A DNA stretch of 64,000 nucleotides from an uncultured Lachnospiraceae bacterium (GTDB lineage: Bacteria; Bacillota; Clostridia; Lachnospirales; Lachnospiraceae), in assembly GCA_945929965.1 (NCBI GenBank), contig CAMEOT010000007.1, positions 39,556 through 103,555 of the forward strand, read 5' to 3'. Made by a program: the position numbers and the translations under genes. Numbering within the stretch: the first letter of the stretch is position 1; every line of letters begins with the position of its first letter. Under the pieces are notes generated by a model that was not told the DNA's origin, made no database searches, and saw only the letters and a list, made by a program, of their open reading frames with translations. Positions 27,490-36,673 of the stretch are shown one piece after another.

Positions 27490-27930
27490 TCAGATCTCCA
27501 GACCTGCCAGGCGGATACCGTTTTTGATCAGTTCAAGCATCCGGTCTGTCTGCCCAGTCAGGTACAGATACCCCATCAGTGCTTCAAATCCGGTAGCTCT
27601 GCGGTAGTCTGCCACAGAAGCATTTTTCGCCGTGGTGTAGGATTTGGCGTTGCGTCCTCTGCGGTACACCGCTTCCTCGTCCTCCGTCAGCTCCGGAAGC
27701 AGTGCCTCGATCATGGCAGACTGCGCCGGTGCTTTTACATAGCGTGTTGTCTTTTTATGCAGGTCATTGGCGGAGCGGTTGGCACGTTCCACCACAATGC
27801 TTCGGATCACCAGTTCATAGATCCCGTCTCCGATGTAGGCTAATGTCAGCGGAGAATATGCCCGGACGTCCTGCCCTTCGCAGTCGAAGGTCTGCTTGAT
27901 CTTAGTAAGAAGGGTTATGCTCTCTTCCAT
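27490..27930 (-). CDS. mrnC: Mini-ribonuclease III
   Basis: The protein has 146 residues and is an RNase III catalytic domain without the dsRNA-binding part. The motif LTLAYIGDGIYEL carries the metal-binding Asp. AYRRGRNAK-type sequence (VYRRGRNAKS) and the second acidic motif FEALMGYLYLTG (Glu) follow. MrnC matures 23S rRNA in Firmicutes. It overlaps the end of cysS by 16 nt. Confidence 0.93.
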   Translation of the reverse strand: MEESITLLTKIKQTFDCEGQDVRAYSPLTLAYIGDGIYELVIRSIVVERANRSANDLHKKTTRYVKAPAQSAMIEALLPELTEDEEAVYRRGRNAKSYTTAKNASVADYRRATGFEALMGYLYLTGQTDRMLELIKNGIRLAGLEI

Positions 27931-29330
27931 TTTACACCCTCTCTGGTATCTTCCAGTACAATGCCCTTAGCTAACAGTTCATCACGGATCTCGTCGGCTC
28001 TTGCGAAGTTCTTCGCCTTTCTGGCTGCCTGACGCTCCTCGATCAGTGCCTCGATGTCGCTGTCTAACATCTCTGCTTTTTTGTCCACGATCAGTCCGCA
28101 GATATCGGACAGGGTCACGATCTCGTGCTTTAATGCTTCCAGGAATGCCTTGCTGCTCTCAGCCTTGGCATTGGAATTCACGAATTTTACCAGCTCGAAA
28201 ATAGCAGCCAGTGCATCTGCGGTGTTGAAATCATCATCCATGGCTTCGTCGAACTTGGTCTCAAAGCCCTGTGCCTCGGTAAGCAGCTTCTTCTCTTCCC
28301 CGGTCATTTCGGTATCTGCCGCCTTGTCCAGTAAGAACTTCAGATTGTCCACGCTGGTGACGATTCTCTCATAGCCGTTCTTCGCAGCTTCCATCAAGTC
28401 AGCGCTGAAATTCAGCGGGCTTCTGTAATGTGCGGACAGCATAAAGAAACGCAGTACCTGCAGATCGTATTTTTCGGAGATCTCCCGGACAGTGAAGAAA
28501 TTGCCCAGAGACTTGGACATCTTGCGGTTGTCGATGTTCAGGAAAGCATTGTGCATCCAGTATTTTGCAAAAGGCTTGTCATTGGCTGCCTCGGACTGTG
28601 CGATCTCATTTTCATGATGAGGGAAGATCAGATCCTCTCCGCCGGCATGAATATCGATCTCTTCGCCGAGATAACGCTTACTCATGACGGAGCACTCGAT
28701 GTGCCAGCCGGGACGTCCCTGACACCAGCAGGAATCCCAGTAAGGCTCGCCTTCTTTTTTCGGCTTCCACAGTACGAAATCTAAGGGATCTTCCTTCTGG
28801 TCCTCACCGGAGACTAACAGAGAACGGTTACCGCCCTGTAAGTCGTCCAGATTCTTGTGAGACAGCTTGCCGTAGTCCTTGAAGCTTCTGGTACGGAAAT
28901 ATACGGTGCCGTCTGCTGCGGGATAGGCATGTCCCTTATCGATCAGGGTCTGGATCATGTCCAGCATGCCGCCGATCTCCTCGGTAGCCTTGGGGTTCTT
29001 GGTAGCGGGCTTGATGTTCATGCCCTCCATGTCTTTTTTGCACTCTGCAATGTAGCGCTCGGAGATCACGCCGGGCTCAACGCCCTCTTCGTTAGCTTTT
29101 TTGATGATCTTATCGTCCACATCCGTGAAGTTGGATACATAGTTCACTTCATATCCCTTGTATTCCATGTAACGGCGCACGGTATCAAATACGATCATAG
29201 GACGGGCATTTCCGATATGGATCAGGTTGTATACGGTAGGTCCGCAGACATACATTTTTACCTTGCCGGGCTCTAAGGGCTTGAATTCTTCTTTTCTCTT
29301 GCTTAAGGTGTTGTAGATTTGAATGCTCAT
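27915..29330 (-). CDS. cysS: Cysteinyl-tRNA synthetase
   Basis: The protein has 471 residues, the normal length. The class I HIGH motif is HIGNARPM (38-45), the zinc ligands include Cys29 in VCGPTVYN and Cys/His in WHIECSVM, and KMSKSLGNF marks the second catalytic loop. AAAGGA lies before the ATG. It follows cysE and is likely controlled by the same Cys T-box. Confidence 0.96.
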   Translation of the reverse strand: MSIQIYNTLSKRKEEFKPLEPGKVKMYVCGPTVYNLIHIGNARPMIVFDTVRRYMEYKGYEVNYVSNFTDVDDKIIKKANEEGVEPGVISERYIAECKKDMEGMNIKPATKNPKATEEIGGMLDMIQTLIDKGHAYPAADGTVYFRTRSFKDYGKLSHKNLDDLQGGNRSLLVSGEDQKEDPLDFVLWKPKKEGEPYWDSCWCQGRPGWHIECSVMSKRYLGEEIDIHAGGEDLIFPHHENEIAQSEAANDKPFAKYWMHNAFLNIDNRKMSKSLGNFFTVREISEKYDLQVLRFFMLSAHYRSPLNFSADLMEAAKNGYERIVTSVDNLKFLLDKAADTEMTGEEKKLLTEAQGFETKFDEAMDDDFNTADALAAIFELVKFVNSNAKAESSKAFLEALKHEIVTLSDICGLIVDKKAEMLDSDIEALIEERQAARKAKNFARADEIRDELLAKGIVLEDTREGVKWKRA

Positions 29331-29343
29331 TGTTTATCCTTTC

Positions 29344-30030
29344 CTAATTGCGATTTTTGCAATGCACCAGCCTGCGCAGCTGCTTTAATTCATCTTCCAT
29401 TTCCAGTACCCGGTTGGTCAGTTCGGAATTCTCACGCTGCAATACCGTGATGTCTTCCCGTACCGGATCGGGGAGATCCGTCTGGTTCATGGTCTCCTGG
29501 GGGAGACTTGCGTTGTTGCGCTTTACCACGCGCCCCGGTACACCTACCACCGTAGATCCGGGCGGCACTTCACTTAAGACCACGCTTCCGGCACCGATCT
29601 TGGAATTATCTCCGATGGTGAAGGATCCCAGGACTTTCGCTCCCGCACTGATCATGACGTTGTTGCCGATGGTGGGATGACGTTTGCCGTGCTCCTTGCC
29701 GGTACCGCCCAGGGTCACTCCCTGATACATTGTCACATTGTCGCCGATAATGGTGGTCTCACCGATGATGACACCGTTACCGTGATCGATGAAAAATCCT
29801 TTGCCGATCTGTGCACCGGGATGGATCTCGATGCCGGTCTTGCGCACGCCCCGCTGGGAGATATACCGCGCCCAGAAATAATGTCCGCTCAGGTACAGCT
29901 TATGCGCCAGTCTGTAATGGATCATGACCTTGAAACTGGGATACAAAAGAACCTCCATGGAGGAATGAATCGCAGGATCACGCTCCTTGATAATACGGAC
30001 TTCTTCTTTTAAATTTTTGATGATGCCCAT
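29344..30030 (-). CDS. cysE: Serine O-acetyltransferase
   Basis: The product has 228 residues and makes O-acetylserine, the precursor of cysteine. The N-terminal helical part contains ERDPAIHSSMEVLLYPSFK. The left-handed beta-helix hexapeptides run through IEIHPGAQIGKGFFIDHGNG (catalytic His in DHG) and TLGGTGKEHGKRHPTIG. A C-terminal coiled coil (residues 195-228) follows. The frame is open upstream, but AGGTGAGAAC precedes the ATG at 30030. It stands directly behind a T-box leader. Confidence 0.95.
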   Translation of the reverse strand: MGIIKNLKEEVRIIKERDPAIHSSMEVLLYPSFKVMIHYRLAHKLYLSGHYFWARYISQRGVRKTGIEIHPGAQIGKGFFIDHGNGVIIGETTIIGDNVTMYQGVTLGGTGKEHGKRHPTIGNNVMISAGAKVLGSFTIGDNSKIGAGSVVLSEVPPGSTVVGVPGRVVKRNNASLPQETMNQTDLPDPVREDITVLQRENSELTNRVLEMEDELKQLRRLVHCKNRN

Positions 30031-30042
30031 GTTCTCACCTCG

Positions 30043-30325
30043 AAAAAAAATACCGCGAATAAACTTCATCTTAGAGACGAATTTATCCGCGGTTCCACTC
30101 TACTTAAGGGACAATGCCCTTCACTCTGGCGTAAAACGCCATGCACATAACGGGTGCTCACCGGATCCGGATACTTATGTCTGTTCCCCGGATCAGCTCA
30201 CAGGCGCACTTCCTTTTCCTCAGACGAAAGCCGCTCCCAGCTTCTAACAGCTTCTCTCTGGCGTCCCACCGAAAAGTACTTTTCCTGCTCCATGCCTTTA
30301 CTGAATATACGATAATTCCTACTAA
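30043..30325 (-). promoter_or_regulatory. Cysteine-specific T-box leader of cysE-cysS
   Basis: The minus strand has a stem I with the AGTA-type bulge and AGAGAG element, then a specifier region GAAGTGCGCCTGTGAG with codon TGC (Cys) at 30206-30208. The T-box core GTGGAACCGCGG occupies 30087-30098. The terminator pairs ACCGCGGATAAA with TTTATTCGCGGT and ends in a T8 run before 30042. Uncharged tRNA-Cys should open transcription into cysE-cysS. Confidence 0.93.
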
Positions 30326-30359
30326 ATAAGATATGCAAAAATACGGGTTTTGTCAACCC

Positions 30360-30713
30360 CTACCCCTTATAATCCTCGATCATAGCTTCGATCTCTGCGA
30401 TCTGCGCTGCGCTGAGCTTCTTGCTCTGGATAAATGCGGCGATCATCTTCGGCAGCGAACCGCCGTAAGCCTTCTCCACGAAAGCCTCCCCCTGGGCTCT
30501 GTGGTATTCCTCCTTATTCAATACGGAAGATACGATGGCATTCTCATTTTTGAAAATACCGTTTTCACAAAGCTTTTTAATAAACGTATAGGTGGTGGAT
30601 TTTTTCCAGCCGAACTTCTCCGCGCACTGTTTTACCAGTTCTCCGGAACCGATGGGTTCCTCCTCCCAGATCAGCTCAGCAAATTTGTATTCTGTCTCCG
30701 TCATCTGATACAT
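30360..30713 (-). CDS. BlaI/MecI-family transcriptional repressor
   Basis: The product has 117 residues. The winged-helix N-terminus reads MTETEYKFAELIWEEEPI, then GWKKSTTYTFIKKLCENGIF, the recognition helix. The dimerisation tail contains LPKMIAAFIQSKKLSAAQIAEI. No BlaR1/MecR1 sensor protease is adjacent, so the inducer is unknown. The start at 30713 is set by AAGGAGG 7 nt upstream; an ATG 6 nt earlier abuts the ribosome binding site. A 22-bp dyad overlaps its presumed promoter. Confidence 0.88.
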   Translation of the reverse strand: MYQMTETEYKFAELIWEEEPIGSGELVKQCAEKFGWKKSTTYTFIKKLCENGIFKNENAIVSSVLNKEEYHRAQGEAFVEKAYGGSLPKMIAAFIQSKKLSAAQIAEIEAMIEDYKG

Positions 30714-30799
30714 TCCCATTCCTCCTTGTATCCTTCTTAATCCAGCACTTGCCAATTATGCAATCCTATTGGCTTTTTTTGCACTCATCACATTATAAA

Positions 30800-30852
30800 A
30801 GGTCGATAGTATACAGACCTCATTCTAATTAAAGTCTATATCCTATCGACCT
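30800..30852. promoter_or_regulatory. Dyad operator upstream of the BlaI-type gene
   Basis: AGGTCGATAG (30800-30809) and CTATCGACCT (30843-30852) are perfect inverted 10-mers. The symmetry extends inward over about 22 nt per side (around 18 of 22 matches). It lies 87 nt upstream of the repressor start and includes a TATACT box, suggesting autoregulation. Confidence 0.65.
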
Positions 30853-30881
30853 ATTTGTCAAGTTCTTATTTTCCGAAATTA

Positions 30882-31418
30882 TCAGCTCTTCGGGCATCCG
30901 CTACAGCTTCCGCAGCCGCCCTGCACCGCCTGTGCCGTAAGATCAAACGGCGTAGTCACCAGACAGATTGCCTGAGAGGAGATTCCCTCTCCGCTGCCGG
31001 TGAATCCCAGTCCTTCCTCCGTGGTGGCCTTCACATTGACCTGTCCCACATCGATCAGCAGGGCTTTCGCGATATTTTCCCGCATGGTATCGATATGCGG
31101 GCGCATCTTCGGTGCCTGTGCAATGATCGTCGCATCGATATTTTCGATAAACACATGATTCTTTTCCAGCAGCTCGCCCACTTTTTCCAGTAATTTTATG
31201 GAAGAAATACCCTTGTATGCCGGATCTGTATCCGGGAAATGTTTCCCGATGTCCCCCAACGCAGCTGCTCCCAGCAGTGCATCCATGATCGCATGGAGCA
31301 GGACATCCGCATCCGAATGTCCCAAAAGTCCCTTTTCATAAGGTATTTTCACGCCGCCGATGATGAGGTCTCTTCCCTCCACCAGACGGTGTACGTCATA
31401 TCCCATTCCGATTCTCAT
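30882..31418 (-). CDS. ispF: 2-C-methyl-D-erythritol 2,4-cyclodiphosphate synthase
   Basis: The product has 178 residues and carries out the ring-closing step of the MEP isoprenoid pathway. It starts [19 protein letters not shown] with the zinc ligands in DVH (Asp8, His10). [30 protein letters not shown] and [16 protein letters not shown] follow. About 20 extra residues form a Cys-rich tail ([12 protein letters not shown]), absent from most IspF. The frame is open 108 nt upstream, but the family start is 31418. Confidence 0.95.
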   Translation of the reverse strand: MRIGMGYDVHRLVEGRDLIIGGVKIPYEKGLLGHSDADVLLHAIMDALLGAAALGDIGKHFPDTDPAYKGISSIKLLEKVGELLEKNHVFIENIDATIIAQAPKMRPHIDTMRENIAKALLIDVGQVNVKATTEEGLGFTGSGEGISSQAICLVTTPFDLTAQAVQGGCGSCSGCPKS

Positions 31419-31528
31419 ACTTACAACCTTTCCGCAGACGTTATCCTTTTTCAAAAAGTACCGACTGTCCCGTTGCAGCCAGTGCCGGGTGCCAGTATCG
31501 TCCGCAATATACGAAATCTCTGTCATTA

Positions 31529-33133
31529 TTATCTCGCCACAGCACAGTTCATCAGCTCCTCCGTGCTGTCGAATACATAGACAGTATAACTGCCGTCCTC
31601 ATATACCTTTTCTCCCTGCTTTAATGCCAAAGCCTCTGCATATTCCGCGCACTCCTCCGCCGTCAGGAGCAGGAATGTCTCCCCGACATGATACCCTTCC
31701 TCATAATATTTCATGGGCGAAGACCACTTGAAATACTCCAGGTGCTCGGGATCTCCGATGTTGCCGATCTCCACTTCACCATTCGTAAGCTCCGTGATGA
31801 TATTGGCATTATTATAAGTAGCGAAGCCGAAATCATACCCGTTCTCCGCAAGGAATTCCGCCACGGGACGCTTTGTCTCGTTCTTGTCCACCGTCAGGAA
31901 AGACATCACTGTTTTCCCCGTTCCAAGGAGCAGGCAGACGGTAAGCAGTGCCGTCACCGCAAATCTGTCAAAGGGCATTTTTTCCTCTTCCAGATAAAAA
32001 CACAATACCGGCAGGGCGAAAATGAAGATCGTGATATAATACCGCGGCACCATGGTACTGGTGGTAAATATGAAAACAAATAAATTCAGTACAAAGCTGA
32101 CCTTTAAAAACAGTGTGATCAGACTTCGAAATCCCGTGACACGCTGCATTTTCCCGCTTTTGACCGTAACGTATCCGTAGATGCCAAGCATCACGAAGGC
32201 TGCCATCGTCACAACACCCCGCAGAGATAAAAAGCCCTTATCCGGAATATAGCCAAAAAGCATCAACAGGCACCCCACCGCATTCTGGATCCGGTCAAAT
32301 AACACACCGTGATACAATGCGATGAAATTCGTGGCACCATAGGTCTGGAATACGTATTTGTGACTGATGAACACTACATTGATGCCATAGCCCGCTACCG
32401 CGAAAAATGCCCCCGCCAGACTATACAGAAAATATCGCATCCTGTCCGTAGAAAGTAAAGAGCGGAAATGTTCCTTTGTCATCTCTCCGCGGAAGCTCTG
32501 AAATTCCTCACCACCCAGCAGATAGAAAAAGGAAGTCAGTACCAGAGGGCACTGTAATGCCAGCAGGTAACGCACGCCGGACATTCCACAGACGATAGCA
32601 AGCAGCACATAGAATATCCACAGGCTGACCTTACGTTTTGCGCAATATTCTCCGCTGCACAACCGCAGATACATACCGAAGAACCACAGCACCAGGATCA
32701 CATGGGACATGTAGGTATTGCCCATCTGCATATGCGTCATCATGGTCTCGGAAAAAGGCAGCAGCAGCAGGCAGGAGCTTAACACTGTAAGTCCGCGGGA
32801 TACTTTTAACGGCTTCATAAAATAATAATAGGAAGCCAGCATCAACCCATAAAATACCAGGTTCGTGATCGTACGGATCACATGCCAGTTGCTGCAGATC
32901 CGGAACAGCGGCCCCATGATCAGCTGTGTATACAACACGCGGAATTCCGTGGAATAATACCAGTTTGTCGTGGAAAAAATGTGGTGTTCTTCGGATAGGA
33001 TCCGGGAAAAGATCATCTCCGCCGCCATATCGGAATCCAGCCAGTGATCCTGGCTGATGATATTTAGGCCAAGCAGGAGCAGAAGCGTCGCTCCCAGCAA
33101 AATATATGGTATCTGTTTTTTCAGTGTTTTCAT
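31529..33133 (-). CDS. Polytopic membrane protein, GT-C glycosyltransferase-like
   Basis: The product has 534 residues. A signal-anchor helix ([19 protein letters not shown]) is followed by a loop with two acidic residues ([15 protein letters not shown]) and about ten further helices to residue 420, then an outside C-terminal domain of about 110 residues. The early Asp-rich first loop and the topology recall GT-C lipid-linked sugar transferases, but no signature is decisive. AGAAAGG lies upstream of the ATG. It stands between ispF and the helicase. Confidence 0.7.
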   Translation of the reverse strand: MKTLKKQIPYILLGATLLLLLGLNIISQDHWLDSDMAAEMIFSRILSEEHHIFSTTNWYYSTEFRVLYTQLIMGPLFRICSNWHVIRTITNLVFYGLMLASYYYFMKPLKVSRGLTVLSSCLLLLPFSETMMTHMQMGNTYMSHVILVLWFFGMYLRLCSGEYCAKRKVSLWIFYVLLAIVCGMSGVRYLLALQCPLVLTSFFYLLGGEEFQSFRGEMTKEHFRSLLSTDRMRYFLYSLAGAFFAVAGYGINVVFISHKYVFQTYGATNFIALYHGVLFDRIQNAVGCLLMLFGYIPDKGFLSLRGVVTMAAFVMLGIYGYVTVKSGKMQRVTGFRSLITLFLKVSFVLNLFVFIFTTSTMVPRYYITIFIFALPVLCFYLEEEKMPFDRFAVTALLTVCLLLGTGKTVMSFLTVDKNETKRPVAEFLAENGYDFGFATYNNANIITELTNGEVEIGNIGDPEHLEYFKWSSPMKYYEEGYHVGETFLLLTAEECAEYAEALALKQGEKVYEDGSYTVYVFDSTEELMNCAVAR

Positions 33134-33182
33134 ACCGCAGACCTTTCTGTTAGTACCTATGCATTCTTCCCTAACTATACAC

Positions 33183-33223
33183 GATTTGCCGCAAAAGCAC
33201 AACTGCGGCTTTTGCGGCAAATC
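33183..33223. other. 16-bp perfect hairpin between the helicase and membrane-protein genes
   Basis: The arms 33183-33198 and 33208-33223 are exact reverse complements (GATTTGCCGCAAAAGC) with a 9-nt loop. It lies just downstream of the helicase stop. No T-run follows on the minus strand, so termination there is doubtful. Confidence 0.6.
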
Positions 33224-33242
33224 TACAAGTTTTATCATTTCA

Positions 33243-34940
33243 TTAAGATCGTTTTCTCTTGGGGAAGCTGTTACCGATGCCCGGCTCTTCCCGTTTCTTT
33301 CTCTTTTTCGCTTCTCTTTCCGCTCTGTCCCCGGAGTATTTGCGGTCAGCTGTCTTTCTGTCGCGGCCGCCCCATTTTCTTCCGTCCTCGCGGTTCTCGT
33401 CTCTGCGACGTCTTCTGTCCTCGCCGGAACCGGTGCTGCCATCCTCTCTACGGTCTCTGTCACCGCGGCCGAATCTCCGTCTTCCGTCTCCTCTGCCGAA
33501 GCTGCGACCTTCACCATCGCCTCTGCCGGACCGGCCTCTGTCCCCGAAACGATTGCCACGCTTTGCATATTCATCTGCCGCGATCTCCTCGCCCTTGTCA
33601 CCGACCTGCAATTTCAGCATGGCAGCTGCCAGCTCCAGTGCATCACAGCCTTCCTCTTCCATCTTACGCTGTAAAAAGCTCTTCATCAGCTCGATGTCTT
33701 CATGCTCATGCAGTTCCCATGCCTTATTCAGATATTTGTCTGCTTTCGCTTTCAGCACCTTTGCGGCACCGGGAAGCTTTTTCTCCGTGATGGTGGTGTG
33801 GCAGACTCTCTCGATCTCACGGATCTTGTAGATCTCCCTGCTGTTGGCAAAAGTGAAGGATCTGCCCTTTCTGCCGGCACGACCGGTTCTGCCGATACGG
33901 TGCACATAGTACTCGATATCCTGGGGAATATCGTAATTAATGACAGCTTCCACATCATCCACATCAATGCCTCTGGCTGCCACATCCGTAGCGATCAGGA
34001 TACTGGTGCCACCATTACGGAAACGCTTCATGACCGCATCACGCTGCGCCTGGGACAGGTCTCCATGCAATCCTTCCGCCTGGAATCCCTGCTCCTTTAA
34101 TAGGTCTGACAGCTCGTCCACCTTTTTCTTCGTATTACAGAAGATCAGGGTCAGCTTCGGCTGATAATACTCTAACAGTCTTACGCAGGCGGCATCCTTG
34201 TCCTGGTTTTTCACGCGGTAGAATTTCTGGGATACCAGGGGAATGGTCAGCTCCTGCGCTGCCACCTTTACTAATTTTGCATCGTTCTGGAAACGGTCTG
34301 TGATCTCCAGGATCGGCTTCGGCATGGTTGCGGAGAACAGGGCGGTCTGGTGCTCGCCGGGGATCTGTCCAAGGATCAGCTCCATGTCCTCGCGGAAGCC
34401 CATGTTGAGCATCTCATCCGCTTCATCCAGTACCACCATGTTCACCAGATCCAGCTTAATGGTTCGTCTGCGCATATGGTCCATGACACGTCCCGGGGTT
34501 CCCACGATGATCTGCACGCCCCGCAGTCCCGCAATCTGACGGCTGATATCCTGTCCGCCGTAGACCGGCAGCACCTTGATGCCGTGCATGTATTTTGCGA
34601 TCTTCCGCAGTTCTTCCGCTGCCTGGATCGCCAGTTCTCTGGTGGGACATAAGATAATGGTCTGTAACTTTTTCACATCCGGATTGATGTGCTGGATCGC
34701 CGGTATGCCGAATGCAGCAGTCTTGCCCGTGCCGGTCTGGGCCTGTCCGATAATGTCTTCCCCCTGTAATAAATAAGGAATTGCCTGCTCCTGGATCGGA
34801 GACAGTTTCTCAAACCCCATCTCCCGGATCGCACGGACAATACGGTTATCTAACAACGGTTCGATCGATGCGATACCGTCCTGCTCCTTTACTTCTTCAA
34901 CTTCTTCGTTCACTTCTTCATTTTTCAAAAAATAACTCAC
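33243..34940 (-). CDS. DEAD-box RNA helicase (CshA/DeaD type)
   Basis: The protein has 565 residues and starts with GTG behind AAAGGAG. The helicase core holds the Q-motif (FEKLSPIQEQAIP), AQTGTGKT, PTRELAIQ, VLDEADEM, SAT, DVAARGID and HRIGRTGRAGRKG. Residues 380-460 form a CshA-type dimerisation and extension region. The last 100 residues are Arg/Gly/Asp-rich (GRGDGEGRSFGRGDGRR), an RNA-binding disordered tail. Such helicases help RNA decay and ribosome assembly, often in the cold. The leader carries a terminator. Confidence 0.94.
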   Translation of the reverse strand: MSYFLKNEEVNEEVEEVKEQDGIASIEPLLDNRIVRAIREMGFEKLSPIQEQAIPYLLQGEDIIGQAQTGTGKTAAFGIPAIQHINPDVKKLQTIILCPTRELAIQAAEELRKIAKYMHGIKVLPVYGGQDISRQIAGLRGVQIIVGTPGRVMDHMRRRTIKLDLVNMVVLDEADEMLNMGFREDMELILGQIPGEHQTALFSATMPKPILEITDRFQNDAKLVKVAAQELTIPLVSQKFYRVKNQDKDAACVRLLEYYQPKLTLIFCNTKKKVDELSDLLKEQGFQAEGLHGDLSQAQRDAVMKRFRNGGTSILIATDVAARGIDVDDVEAVINYDIPQDIEYYVHRIGRTGRAGRKGRSFTFANSREIYKIREIERVCHTTITEKKLPGAAKVLKAKADKYLNKAWELHEHEDIELMKSFLQRKMEEEGCDALELAAAMLKLQVGDKGEEIAADEYAKRGNRFGDRGRSGRGDGEGRSFGRGDGRRRFGRGDRDRREDGSTGSGEDRRRRRDENREDGRKWGGRDRKTADRKYSGDRAEREAKKRKKREEPGIGNSFPKRKRS

Positions 34941-35030
34941 AAACTACTCCTTTAAATTAACTTCAACAATCCAAACTGCATTCGCGAAATCGTATCTTTG
35001 CGAAAATCACCCTGGTTCTGAATTGTTGCA

Positions 35031-35066
35031 CAAAAAAAGAAATCATTGCGATGCGCTTCTGATTTC
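35031..35066 (-). terminator. Leader terminator (attenuator) upstream of the DEAD-box helicase
   Basis: On the minus strand GAAATCA (35066-35060) pairs with TGATTTC (35045-35039), with an inner GCG/CGC pair, and is followed by seven T (35038-35032). It lies about 20 nt after the predicted start site and 90 nt before the GTG start. Confidence 0.7.
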
Positions 35067-35093
35067 TTCCATCAAATCTCAACAACATTTCGT

Positions 35094-35122
35094 AGTATAG
35101 CACGGAAGCATTGAAAAAACAA
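35094..35122 (-). promoter_or_regulatory. Promoter of the DEAD-box helicase gene
   Basis: On the minus strand TTGTTT (35122-35117), 17 nt and TATACT (35099-35094) form a good promoter. The transcript would begin near 35087 and run through the leader terminator. Confidence 0.65.
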
Positions 35123-35222
35123 GTAATTTCGTTTACCATATAGTAAGAGTAATGCTTCCGAAGCAGAATAACCTAAATTTCGCATTACTATTTATGCCGT
35201 TCGGCGGCAGAATGGAGATTTT

Positions 35223-36338
35223 ATGATACAGACATTACACATCGTACCGGAGTATAACGAAGAACTGATCTATCCCGCCATCTGCAAAAGCATGGAGGCG
35301 CTGCACATCGCCGCAGATTTACGCCCGGAGATGAAGATCGTCATCAAGCCTAACCTCGTCATGGCAAAATCCCCGGATTTTCCCGCCACCACGCATCCGC
35401 TGGTGGTAAAAGCAGTGATCCGGTGGCTCCGGGAGCAGGGCATGCAGCACATCACCATTGCGGAAAGCTCCGGTGGTCTCTACAATGCCGAAGCCATGAA
35501 GCATGTGTATCACGTATGCGGCATGGATACTCTGGGCGAAAGTGCAGAACTGAACATGGACTTTTCCGCACAGACCGTGAATTGTCCGGCAGGATTTAAA
35601 AACCACAGCTTCCACCTGATCACTCCCATCGTGGAAGCTGACTATATCATTAATATCTGTAAGCTGAAGACCCATGCCATGACCGGTTATTCCGGCGGCA
35701 TCAAAAATCTCTTCGGCACCATCCCCGGGCTGGAAAAGCCACAGATGCACTACCGCTGGCCGGAGATTGAAGATTTCTCCAACATGCTCCTAGAGCTGGC
35801 CCAGACCGTGGCTCCCAATCTCACCGTCATTGACGCCATCGATGCCATGGAGGGTAACGGTCCCACCGGCGGCACTTCCCATCCCCTGCATATGCTGCTG
35901 GCAGCAAAAGATTTCTATACTCAGGACTGTTTCGCTGCAAAACTTATGGGATTAGAGCCCACAGAGATCGTTATGCTGCGTCAGGCACTGGAAAGAGGTC
36001 TGGCACATCCCAAGGAGCTGACACTTGCAGGAGATCCGGTTCCGGAGGGCTTATCTCCTTTTCAGAAACCGGATACCATAAAATTAGATTTCACCAACGG
36101 CGTGCCGAAATTTTTACGCAAGCCTTTCATGTTCGTGGCTTCCCGCCTGTTAAAATCCTATCCGCAGCTAACCCCGGAGAAATGCGTGGGATGTGGGAAA
36201 TGTGCAGAAAGCTGTCCTGCACATGTGATCAAAATCGAGAACCGTAAGGCAAAATTTAAAAGGAAAGGCTGCATCTCCTGCTTCTGCTGTCAGGAAATGT
36301 GTCCTATGAAAGCAATCAGCGTGAAGAAGGCACTGTAA
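35223..36338 (+). CDS. DUF362-domain protein with C-terminal 2[4Fe-4S] ferredoxin
   Basis: The protein has 371 residues. Residues 1-300 are DUF362 (KIVIKPNLVMAKSP, then CKLKTHAMTGYSGGIKNLFG). The last 60 residues carry two cluster motifs: CVGCGKCAESCP and CISCFCCQEMCP. The family is thought to act in electron transfer or cofactor-linked redox steps; no substrate is known. GGAG lies 5 nt before the ATG. It is monocistronic and ends 120 nt before two tRNA genes. Confidence 0.9.
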   Translation: MIQTLHIVPEYNEELIYPAICKSMEALHIAADLRPEMKIVIKPNLVMAKSPDFPATTHPLVVKAVIRWLREQGMQHITIAESSGGLYNAEAMKHVYHVCGMDTLGESAELNMDFSAQTVNCPAGFKNHSFHLITPIVEADYIINICKLKTHAMTGYSGGIKNLFGTIPGLEKPQMHYRWPEIEDFSNMLLELAQTVAPNLTVIDAIDAMEGNGPTGGTSHPLHMLLAAKDFYTQDCFAAKLMGLEPTEIVMLRQALERGLAHPKELTLAGDPVPEGLSPFQKPDTIKLDFTNGVPKFLRKPFMFVASRLLKSYPQLTPEKCVGCGKCAESCPAHVIKIENRKAKFKRKGCISCFCCQEMCPMKAISVKKAL

Positions 36339-36461
36339 TACCGGGTCTTTTATTATTGTCTTAATTGCATACAAAATTTTTACAAAAATATCAAAAAACT
36401 TGTTGACAAAGTAGCACGCCCATTGTATACTGAACAAGTCGGTTGCGAGAGCAGCTACAAT

Positions 36462-36534
36462 GGAATCTTAGCTCAGCTGGGAGAGCATCTGCCTTACAAG
36501 CAGAGGGTCATAGGTTCGAGCCCTATAGGTTCCA
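36462..36534 (+). tRNA. tRNA-Val (anticodon TAC)
   Basis: The acceptor stem GGAATCT/AGGTTCC, D-arm TAGCTCAGCTGGGAGAGC, anticodon loop CTTACAA with anticodon TAC, and T-arm TAGGTTCGAGCCCTA form a complete cloverleaf. CCA is not encoded. Confidence 0.95.
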
Positions 36535-36556
36535 TTCCAACTTCGGTTGGTCATAT

Positions 36557-36630
36557 GGCGAGATAGCTCAGTTGGCTAGAGCATGCGGTTCATACCCGCA
36601 GTGTCGAGGGTTCGAATCCCCCTCTCGCTA
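36557..36630 (+). tRNA. tRNA-Met (anticodon CAT, elongator type)
   Basis: The acceptor stem GGCGAGA/TCTCGCT is fully paired, unlike in the initiator. The D-arm is AGCTCAGTTGGCTAGAGC, the anticodon loop TTCATAC carries CAT, and the T-arm is AGGGTTCGAATCCCC. CCA is not encoded. A hairpin follows directly. A lysidine-modified tRNA-Ile with CAT cannot be ruled out from the sequence. Confidence 0.9.
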
Positions 36631-36632
36631 TT

Positions 36633-36667
36633 AAGAAACGAGAACTGATTGTTCTCGTTTCTTTATT
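36633..36667 (+). terminator. Terminator of the tRNA-Val/tRNA-Met unit
   Basis: A 13-bp stem AAGAAACGAGAAC (36633-36645) with its exact complement (36651-36663) and a 5-nt loop lies 2 nt after tRNA-Met and is T-rich on the right side. Confidence 0.75.
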
Positions 36668-36673
36668 ATCATC

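Noticed and set aside
33183..33223. Intrinsic terminator of the helicase gene
   Set aside because: The stem is perfect, but no T-run follows on the minus strand, so it is listed only as a hairpin.
31529..33601. 690-residue membrane protein
   Set aside because: The first 156 codons lie antisense to the helicase tail and are low complexity; the ATG at 33133 starts the hydrophobic signal anchor.
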